Position numbers and translations under genes: made by a program. Shown in pieces: positions 53,753 to 63,075 of a DNA stretch of 64,000 nucleotides. The notes beneath the pieces are model-generated. The model did not search any database, was not told where the DNA came from, and saw only the letters and a list, made by a program, of their open reading frames with translations. Position 1 is the first letter of the stretch. The number at the start of each line of letters is the position of its first letter. Source of the stretch: Paracoccus marcusii (GTDB taxonomy: Bacteria > Pseudomonadota > Alphaproteobacteria > Rhodobacterales > Rhodobacteraceae); NCBI RefSeq assembly GCF_028621715.1, contig NZ_CP117466.1, forward strand, positions 3,050,501 to 3,114,500, written 5' to 3'.

Positions 53753-53803
53753 TGATATTTCGGCAGGCGAACCTAGCGGTCACGCGGCCGTGTCCAAATA
53801 TCA
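53753..53803. promoter_or_regulatory. Long-range inverted repeat TGATATTT ... AAATATCA in the ect promoter region
   Basis: Two perfect eight-base inverted arms (53753-53760 and 53796-53803) lie 35 bases apart in the gap between ectR and ectA. Their flanks also partly match (CNTGATATTTNG). A separate perfect palindrome, GGTTGCAACC, is at 53851-53860. Either could bind EctR; the A/T arms could also be -10 elements of the divergent promoters. Confidence 0.4.
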
Positions 53804-53913
53804 CGCCAGCGTAAGGTCTTAGACGAAATCCCGCGTATTTTCCACGCCAAGGTTGCAACCAAGACGCATTTTGACTAGTTAGAGGGACGAAGCAATTGAG
53901 GATCCGCCGCCCC

Positions 53914-54450
53914 ATGCCCAAAGACGTGCAAGAACTCGAACGCCCCCGCCAACTGACGCTGCGCAAGCCCGACCCGACCGACGGCGCCGCCATCTGGGAG
54001 CTGGTCCGGGCCTGCAAGCCGCTGGACGAGAATTCGATGTATTGCAATCTGGTGCAGGCCGAGCATTTCCGCGACACCTGTGTCGTGGCCCTGCTGGACG
54101 ACCAGATCGTGGGCTGGATCTCGGGGCACATGATCCCGAACGAGGACGCGCTTTTCGTGTGGCAGGTAGCTGTCGGACCGGATGCGCGCGGTCTGGGATT
54201 GGCCCGCAAGATGCTGACGCATCTGGTGGAACGCGACGAATGCGCCGATGCGCAGCGGCTGAACACGACGATCACCCGCGACAACGACGCGTCATGGGCG
54301 CTGTTCCGCAGCTTTGCCCGCCAGCAGGGCGGGCGGCTGACCGACGATCCTCACTATACCCGCCACGATCATTTCGACGGACGGCACGCGACCGAGCATA
54401 TGGTCACGATCACCCTGCCCCGTCACGCCGATCAGGCCCGCGCCGCCTGA
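53914..54450 (+). CDS. ectA: L-2,4-diaminobutyrate acetyltransferase
   Basis: The 178-residue GNAT enzyme acetylates L-2,4-diaminobutyrate, the second step of ectoine synthesis. Typical stretches are LRKPDPTDGAAIWELVRACK, PLDENSMYCNLVQAEHF, the acetyl-CoA loop VAVGPDARGLGLARKML and TITRDNDASWALFRSFARQ. I chose the ATG giving MPKDVQELERPRQ; an in-frame TTG six codons earlier with AGAGGG upstream is an alternative. It opens the operon ectA-ectB-ectC-ask. Confidence 0.96.
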   Translation: MPKDVQELERPRQLTLRKPDPTDGAAIWELVRACKPLDENSMYCNLVQAEHFRDTCVVALLDDQIVGWISGHMIPNEDALFVWQVAVGPDARGLGLARKMLTHLVERDECADAQRLNTTITRDNDASWALFRSFARQQGGRLTDDPHYTRHDHFDGRHATEHMVTITLPRHADQARAA

Positions 54451-54505
54451 TCCCTTTGCCCGTCGAAGCATTCAGACTGACGCACATGATGCGAAAGGAC
54501 TTCCC

Positions 54506-55801
54506 ATGCCCAAAGACATGACCGCCACCATGCCCGGAACCGCCATCTTCGAACGCCGCGAAAGCGCGGCCCGATCCTATTGCCGTGGGATTCCCACCGT
54601 CTTCACCAAGGCCAGCGGCTCGGTGATGACCGGGGCGGACGGACGCGACTACATCGACTTTCTGGCCGGTTGCTCGTCGTTGAACTATGGCCACAATGAT
54701 CCGGACATGAAGTCCGCGCTGATCGACCACATCGCGGGTGACGGGATCGCCCATGGCCTGGATCTGCACACCACGACCAAGGCTGCGTTCCTTGACGCCT
54801 TCGAACGTCACATCCTGACGCCGCGCGGCATGGATCATCGCGTGATGTTCACCGGCCCCACCGGTGCCAACGCGGTCGAGGCGGCGATGAAGATCGCCCG
54901 CAAGTCGACCGGCCGTACCAATGTCGTGGCATTCACCAACGGCTTTCATGGCGTGACGATGGGCGCGCTTGCCGCGACCGGCAACGGATACCACCGCGGC
55001 GGCGCCGGGATGGAGACGCAGGGCGTGACCCGCGTGCCGTTCGACGGCTATGCCGACGGGCTGGACAGCGCGGCCTTGCTGGACCAGATGCTGTCGGACA
55101 ATTCGGGCGGCATCGACGCCCCTGCCGCCATCATGCTGGAGGCCGTGCAGGGCGAAGGCGGCCTGAACGCCGCGTCCGCCGAATTCGTACGCACCATCGC
55201 GGACATTGCAAAGCGCCACGGCGCGCTGCTGATCATGGACGACATCCAGGCCGGCTGTGGCCGCACCGGCAAGTTCTTCTCGTTCGAGGAGATGGGCGTG
55301 ATGCCCGACCTGGTGCCGCTGGCAAAATCGATCTCGGGCTTTGGCCTGCCGCTGGCGATGGTGCTGGTGCGCCCGGAACATGACGTCTTCGGTCCGGCCG
55401 AACACAACGGCACGTTCCGCGGCAACACCCATGCCTTCGTGACCGCCCGCGTGGCGATCGAGAAGTTCTGGTCCGACGACGCGTTCGAGGCCGACCTGGC
55501 GCGGCGCGCCGACCTGATCCAGACCCGGCTGACCGAACTGGCCGAACTGGTGCCCGGCGCCTATCTGAAGGGTCGCGGCCTGATGCGCGGCGTCGACGTC
55601 GGATCGGGCGATCTGGCGGCCGCCATCTGCAAGCGCGCCTTCGACGGCGGGCTGATCATCGAGACATCGGGCAACGAGGATCAGGTCGTCAAGGTCCTGG
55701 CCCCGCTGACCACCCCCGACACGCTGCTGTCGCGCGGCTTCGACATCCTGCTGGATGCCGCCCGCGACGTCCTTGCCACCACCAAGATTGCTGCGGAGTA
55801 A
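54506..55801 (+). CDS. ectB: Diaminobutyrate-2-oxoglutarate transaminase
   Basis: The 431-residue PLP enzyme converts aspartate semialdehyde and glutamate to L-2,4-diaminobutyrate. It shows DYIDFLAGCSSLNYGHNDP, FTGPTGANAVEAAMKIARK, EAVQGEGGLNAASAEFVR and LLIMDDIQAGCGRTGKFF. The PLP lysine is in LVPLAKSISGFGLPLAMVL. The ATG follows AAAGGA at seven bases. It is flanked directly by ectA and ectC. Confidence 0.97.
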   Translation: MPKDMTATMPGTAIFERRESAARSYCRGIPTVFTKASGSVMTGADGRDYIDFLAGCSSLNYGHNDPDMKSALIDHIAGDGIAHGLDLHTTTKAAFLDAFERHILTPRGMDHRVMFTGPTGANAVEAAMKIARKSTGRTNVVAFTNGFHGVTMGALAATGNGYHRGGAGMETQGVTRVPFDGYADGLDSAALLDQMLSDNSGGIDAPAAIMLEAVQGEGGLNAASAEFVRTIADIAKRHGALLIMDDIQAGCGRTGKFFSFEEMGVMPDLVPLAKSISGFGLPLAMVLVRPEHDVFGPAEHNGTFRGNTHAFVTARVAIEKFWSDDAFEADLARRADLIQTRLTELAELVPGAYLKGRGLMRGVDVGSGDLAAAICKRAFDGGLIIETSGNEDQVVKVLAPLTTPDTLLSRGFDILLDAARDVLATTKIAAE

Positions 55802-55806
55802 TTCAC

Positions 55807-56196
55807 ATGATCGTACGTGATTTCAACAAACTGAAGGACACCGACCGTTCGGTGTCAGACGCGCAATGGAATTCGGTCCGAATGCTGCTGGCCGATGACG
55901 GGATGGGCTTTTCATTCCACATCACCACGCTGCAGGCCGGGTCGGAGCACCAGTTCCACTACAAGCACCATTTCGAAAGCGTGTTCTGCATGCAGGGCAA
56001 GGGCTCGATCACCGATCTGGGCACCGGAGAGACGCATGAGATCACGCCGGGCGTGATGTATGCGCTGAACCTGCATGACAAGCACATCCTGCGGGCCGAG
56101 GAGACGCTGGTCATGGCCTGCTGCTTCAACCCGCCCGTCACCGGGACCGAGGTGCATCAGGAGGACGGCAGCTACGCCCCTGCCGAGACCGCGTGA
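55807..56196 (+). CDS. ectC: Ectoine synthase
   Basis: The 129-residue cupin enzyme closes N-acetyl-diaminobutyrate to ectoine. It starts MIVRDFNKLKDTDRSV and has the family blocks GMGFSFHITTLQAGSEHQFH, YKHHFESVFCMQGKGSI and HEITPGVMYALNLHDKHILR. The iron-binding Glu, Tyr and His are expected in these blocks. No ectD hydroxylase gene follows, so the locus makes ectoine and not hydroxyectoine, unless ectD is elsewhere. Confidence 0.97.
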   Translation: MIVRDFNKLKDTDRSVSDAQWNSVRMLLADDGMGFSFHITTLQAGSEHQFHYKHHFESVFCMQGKGSITDLGTGETHEITPGVMYALNLHDKHILRAEETLVMACCFNPPVTGTEVHQEDGSYAPAETA

Positions 56197-57614
56197 TGGG
56201 TCATACGGTCGAGAAGATCGGCGGCACCTCGATGTCGCGCGTGCACGAGCTGCGCGACACGGTGCTGATCGCCGACCGCGACGCGCCCTATGGCCGGATC
56301 TTCGTGGTGTCGGCCTTTGGCGGCATCACGAACCTGCTTCTGGAACACAAGAAGTCTGGAGAGTCGGGCGTCTACGCAGCCTTCGCGTCGGGCGACGGCG
56401 ATCACGGCTGGCTGGCCGCGCTGGACCGTGCCAGCGACGCGATGATCGAGGCGCATCGGGCGGTTCTGGATCATCCCGGTGATCTGGAACGTGCCGATGC
56501 CTTTGTCCGCGACCGGCTGGTCGGGGCGCGCAACTGCCTGATCGACCTGCAGCGCCTGTGCTCCTATGGCCATTTCCGGCTGGAGGAACACATGCTGCAC
56601 ACGCGTGAACTGCTGTCGGGACTGGGAGAGGCGCATTCCGCCTTCGTCACCACCCTGATGCTGCAGCGCGTGGGCATCCAGGCACGGTTCGTCGACCTGT
56701 CGGGATGGCGCGACACGGAACAGGTCACGCTGGAGGAACGCATCACCGGCGCGATGGCCGGCGTCGATCCCACGACCGAAATGCCCATCGTCACCGGCTA
56801 TGCCCAGTGCACCGAGGGGCTGATGCGCGAATTCGACCGCGGCTATTCCGAGGTGACGTTTTCAAGGCTGGCGGCACTAACCGGCGCGCGAGAGGCGATC
56901 ATCCACAAGGAGTTCCACCTGTCCTCGGCCGACCCGAACCTGGTCGGGGCGGATGCGGTGCGCAAGCTGGGCCGCACGAACTATGACGTGGCCGACCAGC
57001 TGTCGAACCTGGGGATGGAGGCGATCCACCCCAAGGCCGCCAAGACCCTGCGCCAGTCCGGCGTCCCGCTGCGCGTGACCAACGCGTTCGAGCCGCACGA
57101 TCCCGGCACGCTGATCGACGACCAGCCCGCCCCCACCCCGGCGGTGGAGATCGTGACAGGCCTGAACGTCTTTGCGCTTGAACTGTTCGAACAGGACATG
57201 GTCGGCGCCAAGGGCTATGATGCGTTCATCCTGGAGGTGCTGACCCGCCACCGCGTGCGCATCGTCAGCAAGGTGTCCAACGCCAACACGATCACGCATT
57301 ACGTCGACAGCAGCCTCAAGGTGCTGCGCCGCGTGGAGAAGGACCTGGTCGAACGCTATCCCTCGGCACAGGTGTCGTCACGGGCGGTGGCCATGGCCTC
57401 GGCCGTGGGCCGCGACCTGGAGGGCCTGGCAGTGCTCAGCCGCGGTCTGAACGCGCTGGCGGCCGCGGGGCTGGAGGCGATCGGGGCGACGCAGGGACCG
57501 CGGCCGGTGGACGTGCAGTTCATCCTGGAACGCACGGCGCTGGCGCCCGGCATCAAGGCCCTGCATGGCGCGCTGATCGAACAGACTGCGCAACCCTTGG
57601 CCAAGGTGGCCTGA
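56196..57614 (+). CDS. ask: Ectoine-operon aspartate kinase (Ask_Ect type)
   Basis: The 472-residue aspartate kinase supplies aspartyl phosphate for ectoine synthesis. It starts MGHTVEKIGGTSMSR with the kinase KIGGTSM motif, then GRIFVVSAFGGITNLLL. The domain has VTGYAQCTEGLMREFDRGYS and, near the C-terminus, two ACT domains. The specialised Ask_Ect copies are known to be less feedback-inhibited. The ATG overlaps the ectC stop by one base (TGATG); a GTG one codon earlier is also in frame. It ends the operon, just before a strong terminator. Confidence 0.94.
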   Translation: MGHTVEKIGGTSMSRVHELRDTVLIADRDAPYGRIFVVSAFGGITNLLLEHKKSGESGVYAAFASGDGDHGWLAALDRASDAMIEAHRAVLDHPGDLERADAFVRDRLVGARNCLIDLQRLCSYGHFRLEEHMLHTRELLSGLGEAHSAFVTTLMLQRVGIQARFVDLSGWRDTEQVTLEERITGAMAGVDPTTEMPIVTGYAQCTEGLMREFDRGYSEVTFSRLAALTGAREAIIHKEFHLSSADPNLVGADAVRKLGRTNYDVADQLSNLGMEAIHPKAAKTLRQSGVPLRVTNAFEPHDPGTLIDDQPAPTPAVEIVTGLNVFALELFEQDMVGAKGYDAFILEVLTRHRVRIVSKVSNANTITHYVDSSLKVLRRVEKDLVERYPSAQVSSRAVAMASAVGRDLEGLAVLSRGLNALAAAGLEAIGATQGPRPVDVQFILERTALAPGIKALHGALIEQTAQPLAKVA

Positions 57615-57626
57615 GGCACAAAACGA

Positions 57627-57653
57627 AACGGGCGGCCGCAAGGGCCGCCCGTT
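57627..57653. terminator. Bidirectional terminator between ask and the PepSY gene
   Basis: AACGGGCGGCC and its complement form a perfect 11-base stem with loop GCAAG, between convergent genes. A-rich sequence on the left and TTC on the right would let it act in both directions. Confidence 0.75.
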
Positions 57654-57672
57654 CGCATTCTGGATGGCGCAA

Positions 57673-57945
57673 TCAGCGCGCCATCGCTTCGCCGGTCGTC
57701 GGATCGACACGCATCTCGACCTCGCGGTTGTCCTGGGTGCGGTATTCGACCTCGTAATAGCCGTCGTCGTCCCACTGAATATCCTCGATATAGCCCAGCT
57801 CTGCGGACAGGTCCGTCTCCATCTTGGCGACGATCTCGGACAGGGCCATCGCATCGGCCGGCGGGGCACCGCGCATGGCCTCCTGCGCCATCAGCGCGGT
57901 GGGCGACAGGATCAGGGCGGCGGCGGTCAGGGTGCGGAAGGTCAT
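57673..57945 (-). CDS. Small exported PepSY-domain protein
   Basis: The 90-residue protein has a signal peptide (MTFRTLTAAALILSPTALMAQ) and one PepSY-like domain: MALSEIVAKMETDLSAELGY, IQWDDDGYYEVEYRTQDN and VEMRVDPTTGEAMAR. PepSY proteins are thought to inhibit or bind proteases or metals in the envelope; the role here is unknown. The ATG has GGAGAG upstream at about six bases. It lies between the ect terminator and the divergent tmRNA gene. Confidence 0.88.
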   Translation of the reverse strand: MTFRTLTAAALILSPTALMAQEAMRGAPPADAMALSEIVAKMETDLSAELGYIEDIQWDDDGYYEVEYRTQDNREVEMRVDPTTGEAMAR

Positions 57946-58006
57946 CGTTCTCTCCGGTTGTGGGTCTGCGGTCAAACCCGCACCCAAGGCCCGTGGTTCC
58001 GACCCC

Positions 58007-58035
58007 TTGCCGCATCCGTGCCGATGACCTATATC
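58007..58035 (+). promoter_or_regulatory. Sigma-70-type promoter of the tmRNA gene
   Basis: TTGCCG (58007-58012) and TATATC (58030-58035) are spaced by 17 bases. They would start transcription near 58042, exactly at the first hairpin of the tmRNA precursor. Confidence 0.65.
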
Positions 58036-58041
58036 GGTGCT

Positions 58042-58379
58042 GTCGGAAGCAATTCCGACTATGGACATAAACGCGCTCGTAATAAGCGGATCGGACCCGG
58101 GGGCGGTACCCGGCGGCTCCACCAAACAACCCTTCATTGGGGGCGAATGGGGCCGAAACAGGATCGACGAACGTCTAAAGGGGTTATGCTTTGTCTCGGT
58201 GAGCTACTACCGTTATCGGTGCAAAACGTACAGTTGCCAATGACAACCGTGCTCCGGTCGCGCTGGCTGCGTAAGCAGTCCGCAAGATCGAAACCTAAGC
58301 CCTTGCGCCTAGCAGCGTAAGGCGGGGCCCGCAGGAGCCTGGCAACAGAATCCTGCACCTTATACCCCCTGATATTTTT
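58042..58379 (+). ncRNA. ssrA: tmRNA, circularly permuted alphaproteobacterial type
   Basis: tmRNA rescues stalled ribosomes and tags the nascent protein for degradation. In this permuted gene the acceptor piece comes first: a hairpin (GTCGGAA/TTCCGAC), a T-arm CCGGG-GGCGGTA-CCCGG (58097-58113), then GGCTCC and ACCA ending at 58124. A 14-base intervening segment follows, then the coding piece from GGGGGCG at 58139. The tag frame is 58236-58274 and reads ANDNRAPVALAA-stop; it is close to the Rhodobacterales tags I recall. The third acceptor pair is G141-U118 (numbers minus 58000), the alanine identity element. Pair five is a G-G mismatch (58143 with 58116). Later stems include CGCCT/AGGCG and GCAGG/CCTGC. 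The 5' and 3' limits are approximate, the latter set at the T5 run. Confidence 0.92.
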
Positions 58380-58467
58380 GAACCGTCTTGTCCGGCATTC
58401 AGCGTTCCTTAACGCGCGAGGTCTATTGTTGCGCTTGTCCGCCTTTGCCATGCGAAAGGATCAAGCG

Positions 58468-59934
58468 GTGACACACCCCGATTCCCACGACACGATCCAC
58501 CTGCAGGACAGGCTGGACTTTTTGGGCCTGGACGCCCCGGCGCAGGCCCGGCTCAAGGCCCTGGCCCCCCGGATCGCGGCCAGCGTCGGCCCTGCCCTGT
58601 CCGAATTTTACACCAAGATCGCGTCGACCCCCGTCCTGCGCCGATATTTTACCGACAATGCCCATACCGAGCGCGCCAAAAGCAGCCAAGCCCAGCACTG
58701 GGCCCGTATCGCATCTGGAGAGTTTGGCGCCGACTATGCGCTGTCGGTCCGCCGCATCGGCGCGGTGCACGCACGGATCGGGCTGGAGCCGCGCTGGTAC
58801 ATCGGCGGCTATGGCCTTGTTCTGGACTATGTGATCCGCGACATGCTGGGCGAACGCCGCACCTGGACCGCCGCCAGCCGCAAGCGCCTGGCCGATGACA
58901 TCTCGGTCCTGATGCGGGCGTCCCTGCTGGACATCGACCTGTCGATCTCGACCTATCTGGACCAGATCGACGGTCGCCGCAAAGAGGTCGAGGATGCCCA
59001 GCAACGTGCCTTCGAGGCCCTGTCGGGCGCCCTTGGCCGTCTGGCCGAAGGCGATCTGACCACCCGGCTGGACCCGGAACTGTCGGCCCGCACCCGCTTC
59101 AACGAAACGGTCGAACAGCTGGCCAGCATCATCGGATCGGTGCGCCATTCCGCCGGCCAGATCGGCAACGGCACCGGAGAGATCGCGGCGGCCTCCGACG
59201 ATCTTGCGCGCCGTACCGAACAGCAGGCGGCCAGCCTGGAGGAAACCGCCGCCGCGCTGAACGAGATGACCGAGGCCGTGCGCGATTCCGCCACCCGCAG
59301 CCGCCAGGCGGAGGAGATGGCCGCCCGCGCCCGCCAGGTCGCCGCGCATGGCAGCCAGATCATGGACCAGACGCGCACCGCGATGGACGACGTCTCCTCC
59401 AGCGCCGGAGAGATGGGCCAGATCATCGGCGTGATCAGCGAGATCGCCTTCCAGACCAACCTGCTGGCCCTGAACGCCGGCGTCGAGGCCGCCCGCGCCG
59501 GTGAGGCCGGCCGCGGCTTTGCCGTCGTCGCCGCCGAGGTCCGCGCCCTGGCCCAACGATCGGCCGAGGCCGTGCGCACCATCCAGACACTGATCGACCG
59601 CAGCGTCCAGCAGACGACACATGGCGTGTCGCTGGTCGGCGCGACGCACCAGGCGCTGTCCGACATCATCCTGGTCTTCAACGAGATCGAAGGGATCGTG
59701 ACCGAGATGTCCTCCACCGCCCAACGCCAGTCGCTGAGCATCTCCGAGATCAACAGCGCGGTCCGGTACCTGGACGACGTGACCCAGCAGAACGCCGCGA
59801 TGGTCGAGGAAGCCAACGCCACCAGCACCCTGCTGAACGCAGAGGTCAAGGACCTGACCCGCATCGTCAGCAGCTTCACGATGGCGGCCCCCCGCCCGCA
59901 GCTGCATCAGCAGACCTACCGCCAGGCCGTCTAA
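58468..59934 (+). CDS. Globin-coupled chemoreceptor (HemAT-like), soluble
   Basis: The 488-residue protein has an N-terminal protoglobin domain (about residues 10-180). The proximal heme histidine is expected at H101 in [21 protein letters not shown] linker follows, then a methyl-accepting signalling domain whose tip is [20 protein letters not shown]. There is no membrane segment, so it is a cytoplasmic oxygen sensor for aerotaxis. I chose GTG at 58468, with AAAGGA seven bases upstream; an ATG six codons earlier lacks a site. No CheR-docking pentapeptide is seen at the C-terminus. It stands between the tmRNA gene and a convergent gene. Confidence 0.92.
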   Translation: MTHPDSHDTIHLQDRLDFLGLDAPAQARLKALAPRIAASVGPALSEFYTKIASTPVLRRYFTDNAHTERAKSSQAQHWARIASGEFGADYALSVRRIGAVHARIGLEPRWYIGGYGLVLDYVIRDMLGERRTWTAASRKRLADDISVLMRASLLDIDLSISTYLDQIDGRRKEVEDAQQRAFEALSGALGRLAEGDLTTRLDPELSARTRFNETVEQLASIIGSVRHSAGQIGNGTGEIAAASDDLARRTEQQAASLEETAAALNEMTEAVRDSATRSRQAEEMAARARQVAAHGSQIMDQTRTAMDDVSSSAGEMGQIIGVISEIAFQTNLLALNAGVEAARAGEAGRGFAVVAAEVRALAQRSAEAVRTIQTLIDRSVQQTTHGVSLVGATHQALSDIILVFNEIEGIVTEMSSTAQRQSLSISEINSAVRYLDDVTQQNAAMVEEANATSTLLNAEVKDLTRIVSSFTMAAPRPQLHQQTYRQAV

Positions 59935-59942
59935 CCTTGCGC

Positions 59943-59968
59943 CGCGCGCCCCAACAGGGCGTGCGTTT
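59943..59968 (+). terminator. Intrinsic terminator after the HemAT-like gene
   Basis: A stem of about nine bases (one G-U pair) around loop CAACA is followed by TTTC. It ends at the stop of the convergent gene. Confidence 0.65.
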
Positions 59969-60648
59969 CAGTCGTCCCGCCGCACGCCGATCCAGATCAC
60001 GTGCCGCGATCCGCGCCCCGACCCGCCGGCGCGCACCCCGTGCGTGCTGACGGCAAAGCCGCACCCGGCCAGGCGCCGTTCGAACGCGGCGTCCGGCTCT
60101 GCCGACCAGACGGCCAGCACACCGCCGGGCGACAGCGCGCGCCGCGCCGCCTGCAGACCGGCCGTCCCGTACAGCGCATCGTTCCCGGTCCGCGTCAGCC
60201 CGTCGGGACCGTTGTCGACATCCAGCAGGATCGCGTCGAACGCCGTCGTGGCCTGACGGATCTGCGCGCCGACATCGCCGATCCGCACCTGAACCCGCGG
60301 GTCGGACAGGCAGCCTGCAAAGACCGCCGCCATGTGCTGCGTCGCCCATCCGACCAGTTCGGGCACGATCTCGGCCACGATCAGCCGGGCCTGGGGGCTG
60401 GCCACGGCCTGGGCCGCGCGCAGGGTGAACCCCATGCCCAGCCCGCCGATCAGCACCCGCGGCGCGGACCGGTCGGCCAGCCGGTCCAGCGCAAGCGTCG
60501 CCAGAGCCTCCTCGGACCCACCCAAGCGGCTGTTCATCAGCTCGTTTCCGCCCTGCAGCCTGATTGAGAATTCGTCGCCCCGCCGCATCAGCCGCAGCGT
60601 GTCGCCATCCGGCGCGGTCGCGCTGGCCAGTTGCACCCAAGGCAGCAT
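59968..60648 (-). CDS. Spermidine synthase-like Rossmann protein
   Basis: The 226-residue protein has a spermidine synthase/SAM-methyltransferase fold: RVLIGGLGMGFTLRAAQAVA (nucleotide-binding loop), ARLIVAEIVPELVGWA (acidic residue after strand 2) and FDAILLDVDNGPDGLT. The early segment RRGDEFSIRLQGGNELMNSR resembles the substrate-gate region of spermidine synthases. It lacks the usual DGG of true SpeE in this read, so it may use another substrate. The start MLPWVQLASATAPDG was preferred to an in-frame TTG upstream. It is convergent with the HemAT-like gene. Confidence 0.75.
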   Translation of the reverse strand: MLPWVQLASATAPDGDTLRLMRRGDEFSIRLQGGNELMNSRLGGSEEALATLALDRLADRSAPRVLIGGLGMGFTLRAAQAVASPQARLIVAEIVPELVGWATQHMAAVFAGCLSDPRVQVRIGDVGAQIRQATTAFDAILLDVDNGPDGLTRTGNDALYGTAGLQAARRALSPGGVLAVWSAEPDAAFERRLAGCGFAVSTHGVRAGGSGRGSRHVIWIGVRRDD

Positions 60649-60732
60649 GCCGATGTCCCATTCTGCGTAACCCGGTCCTGATCTAGCCGATCGGTTCCGT
60701 GCCGGAAAGGCGCTTGGGCATGGCTGCAATGC

Positions 60733-60762
60733 GAAACCCGCGCCGACAGGATCGGCGCGGGT
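60733..60762 (-). terminator. Intrinsic terminator after the chemoreceptor gene
   Basis: ACCCGCGCCGA and its complement form a perfect 11-base stem (60736-60746 with 60752-60762) with a five-base loop. On the minus strand it is followed by TTCGC, about 25 bases past the stop of the chemoreceptor gene. Confidence 0.7.
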
Positions 60763-60786
60763 CGGACATGGTGCAGGTCGCTTCGG

Positions 60787-62985
60787 TCAGAACTCGAACA
60801 TCTGGCCTTCGCCGCGACCACCCACGACACGCAGGGGGACCGGTTCGACCACGGGAAGCGGCGCGGATGCACGTGTGCGGACCACCTCGGGCCGGCTGGT
60901 GCGGCTGCCGATCCGGAACCCGGCGATCTCGCGGATCAGATCCTCGGACCGCTGCTGCAGCGATGCGGCGGCGGCGTTGGCCTGTTCGGCCACGGCGGCG
61001 TTCTGCTGGGTCACCTGATCCAGCTGGTTCACGCCCGTGTTCACCTCGGCCAAGCCGATCGCTTGTTCGTTGGCCGCAAGCGAGATCGCGGTGATCTGTT
61101 CCGACACCTCATGCGCCTTGGACAGGATCTGGCCGAGGCTGTCGCCCGTCCGCCCCACAAGGGCGGACCCCGCCTTGACCTGCGATGCGGACTGCGAAAT
61201 CAGCGACTTGATCTCCCGCGCGGAATCCGAGGCGCGCTGTGCCAGGCCCCGCACCTCGGAGGCCACGACCGCAAAGCCGCGGCCGGCCTCTCCGGCACGG
61301 GCGGCTTCGACGCCCGCGTTCAGGGCCAACAGATTGGTCTGGAACGCGATGTCATCGATGACACCGATGATGCGGGTGATCTGGTCGGACGACGCCTCGA
61401 TCCCGCGCATGGCGGTCACGGCGTCGCGCACGACCTCGGCGCTGGTTTCGGCGATGTCGCGGTTCTGACGGCTGGCCTGCTCGGCATTGCGCGCGCGTTC
61501 GGCGGTCGAGGTGACGCTGGCGTTCATCTGGTTCAGGGCCGCGGCGGACTGCTCCAGCGTGGCGGCCTGCGTCTCGGCTCGGGAGGCCAGGTCCTGCGCG
61601 GCCGAGGTGATCTCGCTTGCGCCACCCCGGACCTGATCGGCGACGTCGGTGATGCGGTTGATGGTGCCGGTCAGGTTCGACACGACGCTGTTGAACGCCT
61701 CTCTCAGCCCGTCATAGCCGGCCGGGAACGGGTCCGACGGCGGGTTCGGGATCTGCTGTGTCAGGTCCCCCTGCGCCAGCCTGTCCAGCCCGGCACCGAT
61801 GTCGCGCACGACCCGGGCCTGCTGGCGGGCCTCGATGTCGCGGGCGGCGGCAGCCTCGTTCTCAAGGCGGCGGGCCTCGTCGGCCATGGTGCGCGCCTCG
61901 ACCGCGTTCTGGCGAAAGATTGCCAGGGCCTGGGCCAGCTGTGCCAGCTCGTTGCGACCCTCGGTTCCGCGAATCTCGACGTCCAGATCGCCCCGCGCCA
62001 ACCGGTTGGTCTGGTCGACCGTCACCGCCAGGCGGCGCCCTAGATCACGCGAGATCCATGCGGCAATGACTGCGCCGATCACGATCGTGGCCGCGACCCC
62101 TGCCAGCAGTGACATCACCGTGGCATCCATCACCGCCGCTGCCTCCTCCTCCAGCCGGGCAAGGCTGGACATGGCGTCGTCGCGGATCCGTTCGACGGCG
62201 GCCAGGACCTCGATCTCGGTCAGCGACAGCGTCGCCAGATGGTCGCGCACGACCAGCTCCAGCGTCCGGCTCTGCTGCGCCATCGACCAGTATTCGTCGA
62301 TACCGGACAGCGTGGTTGCCAGCAGGGTACGCGCGTCATCGCCCATCACACGGGGCTGCAGATCGGACAAGGCCTGCCGTGACCTTTGGAAGGGCGCGGC
62401 CGCGTCGTCGAAATCCTTCACGGCGCTGCCTTCCAGAAAGCGGTCGATGCGCACACGCGCGACCAGGAATTCGTTGGCGGCCTGCAGGGCGGCATAAGCC
62501 GCATCGCGATCACCACGCTGCTGGTACAGGGTCTGCAGCTGTTCCATGTTGCGACGGTGGGTGATGCCCAGCTCGCGCATCTGTGCCGTCAGCGCAGACA
62601 GCGGCTGGAAGCTGTCGAACAGCTGGTCGGCCTCGGTCACATGCCGCTCCTTCAGCGCGACCAAGGCCCCGGCATGCGGGCTGCCCAGGGCCTGCGCCTT
62701 TTCCGCCAGCACCATGACCGAGGTCATGCCGTCCTGCACCCGCTGACGATCCGCATCCGAGGCCGAAACCATGAAATCGTCCAGCGCCAGCCCGGCCTGG
62801 GCCACGCCGAAATTGATGTCCGCCGCCGCCAGCGCAAGCACCTCGGCATCATGGGCCTGGGCGTCGATGGCCTGCAACCGGTCCATCCGGTTCCAGGTAA
62901 AGCCGGCAAGCACCGCCAGCATCAGCAGGATCAGGCCAAAGCCTGCCGCGATGCGCGTCGCGATGCGGGTATTCTTCATCATCAT
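60787..62985 (-). CDS. Transmembrane methyl-accepting chemotaxis protein with large helical sensor
   Basis: The 732-residue receptor begins with three Met codons, the first served by GGAG six bases upstream. TM1 is at about residues 11-31. An all-helical periplasmic domain of some 250 residues follows, perhaps of the helical bimodular type. TM2 ([20 protein letters not shown]) lies near residues 290-310, then HAMP, a second HAMP-like segment, and the signalling domain with tip [20 protein letters not shown]. Two methylation-type helices flank the tip. The C-terminus ends GEGQMFEF, with no clear CheR pentapeptide. It is downstream of cheB-cheD and likely in their operon. The ligand is unknown. 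Confidence 0.93.
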   Translation of the reverse strand: MMMKNTRIATRIAAGFGLILLMLAVLAGFTWNRMDRLQAIDAQAHDAEVLALAAADINFGVAQAGLALDDFMVSASDADRQRVQDGMTSVMVLAEKAQALGSPHAGALVALKERHVTEADQLFDSFQPLSALTAQMRELGITHRRNMEQLQTLYQQRGDRDAAYAALQAANEFLVARVRIDRFLEGSAVKDFDDAAAPFQRSRQALSDLQPRVMGDDARTLLATTLSGIDEYWSMAQQSRTLELVVRDHLATLSLTEIEVLAAVERIRDDAMSSLARLEEEAAAVMDATVMSLLAGVAATIVIGAVIAAWISRDLGRRLAVTVDQTNRLARGDLDVEIRGTEGRNELAQLAQALAIFRQNAVEARTMADEARRLENEAAAARDIEARQQARVVRDIGAGLDRLAQGDLTQQIPNPPSDPFPAGYDGLREAFNSVVSNLTGTINRITDVADQVRGGASEITSAAQDLASRAETQAATLEQSAAALNQMNASVTSTAERARNAEQASRQNRDIAETSAEVVRDAVTAMRGIEASSDQITRIIGVIDDIAFQTNLLALNAGVEAARAGEAGRGFAVVASEVRGLAQRASDSAREIKSLISQSASQVKAGSALVGRTGDSLGQILSKAHEVSEQITAISLAANEQAIGLAEVNTGVNQLDQVTQQNAAVAEQANAAAASLQQRSEDLIREIAGFRIGSRTSRPEVVRTRASAPLPVVEPVPLRVVGGRGEGQMFEF

Positions 62986-63075
62986 GTCTTTCTCCGGAAC
63001 GGGGATGGCGAGGCGCCACGAGGGCGCATTGCGGGTCGATGTGTCAGTTGGGCCGCGGCTGTCGGCGGATGTTGG

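Noticed and set aside
55802..57614. ectD (ectoine hydroxylase) in the ect operon
   Set aside because: ectC is followed directly by the aspartate kinase and a terminator; there is no dioxygenase gene.
57973..58320. Small coding frames in the region between the PepSY gene and the HemAT-like gene
   Set aside because: The region is explained by the tmRNA gene; only the 12-codon tag is meaningful.
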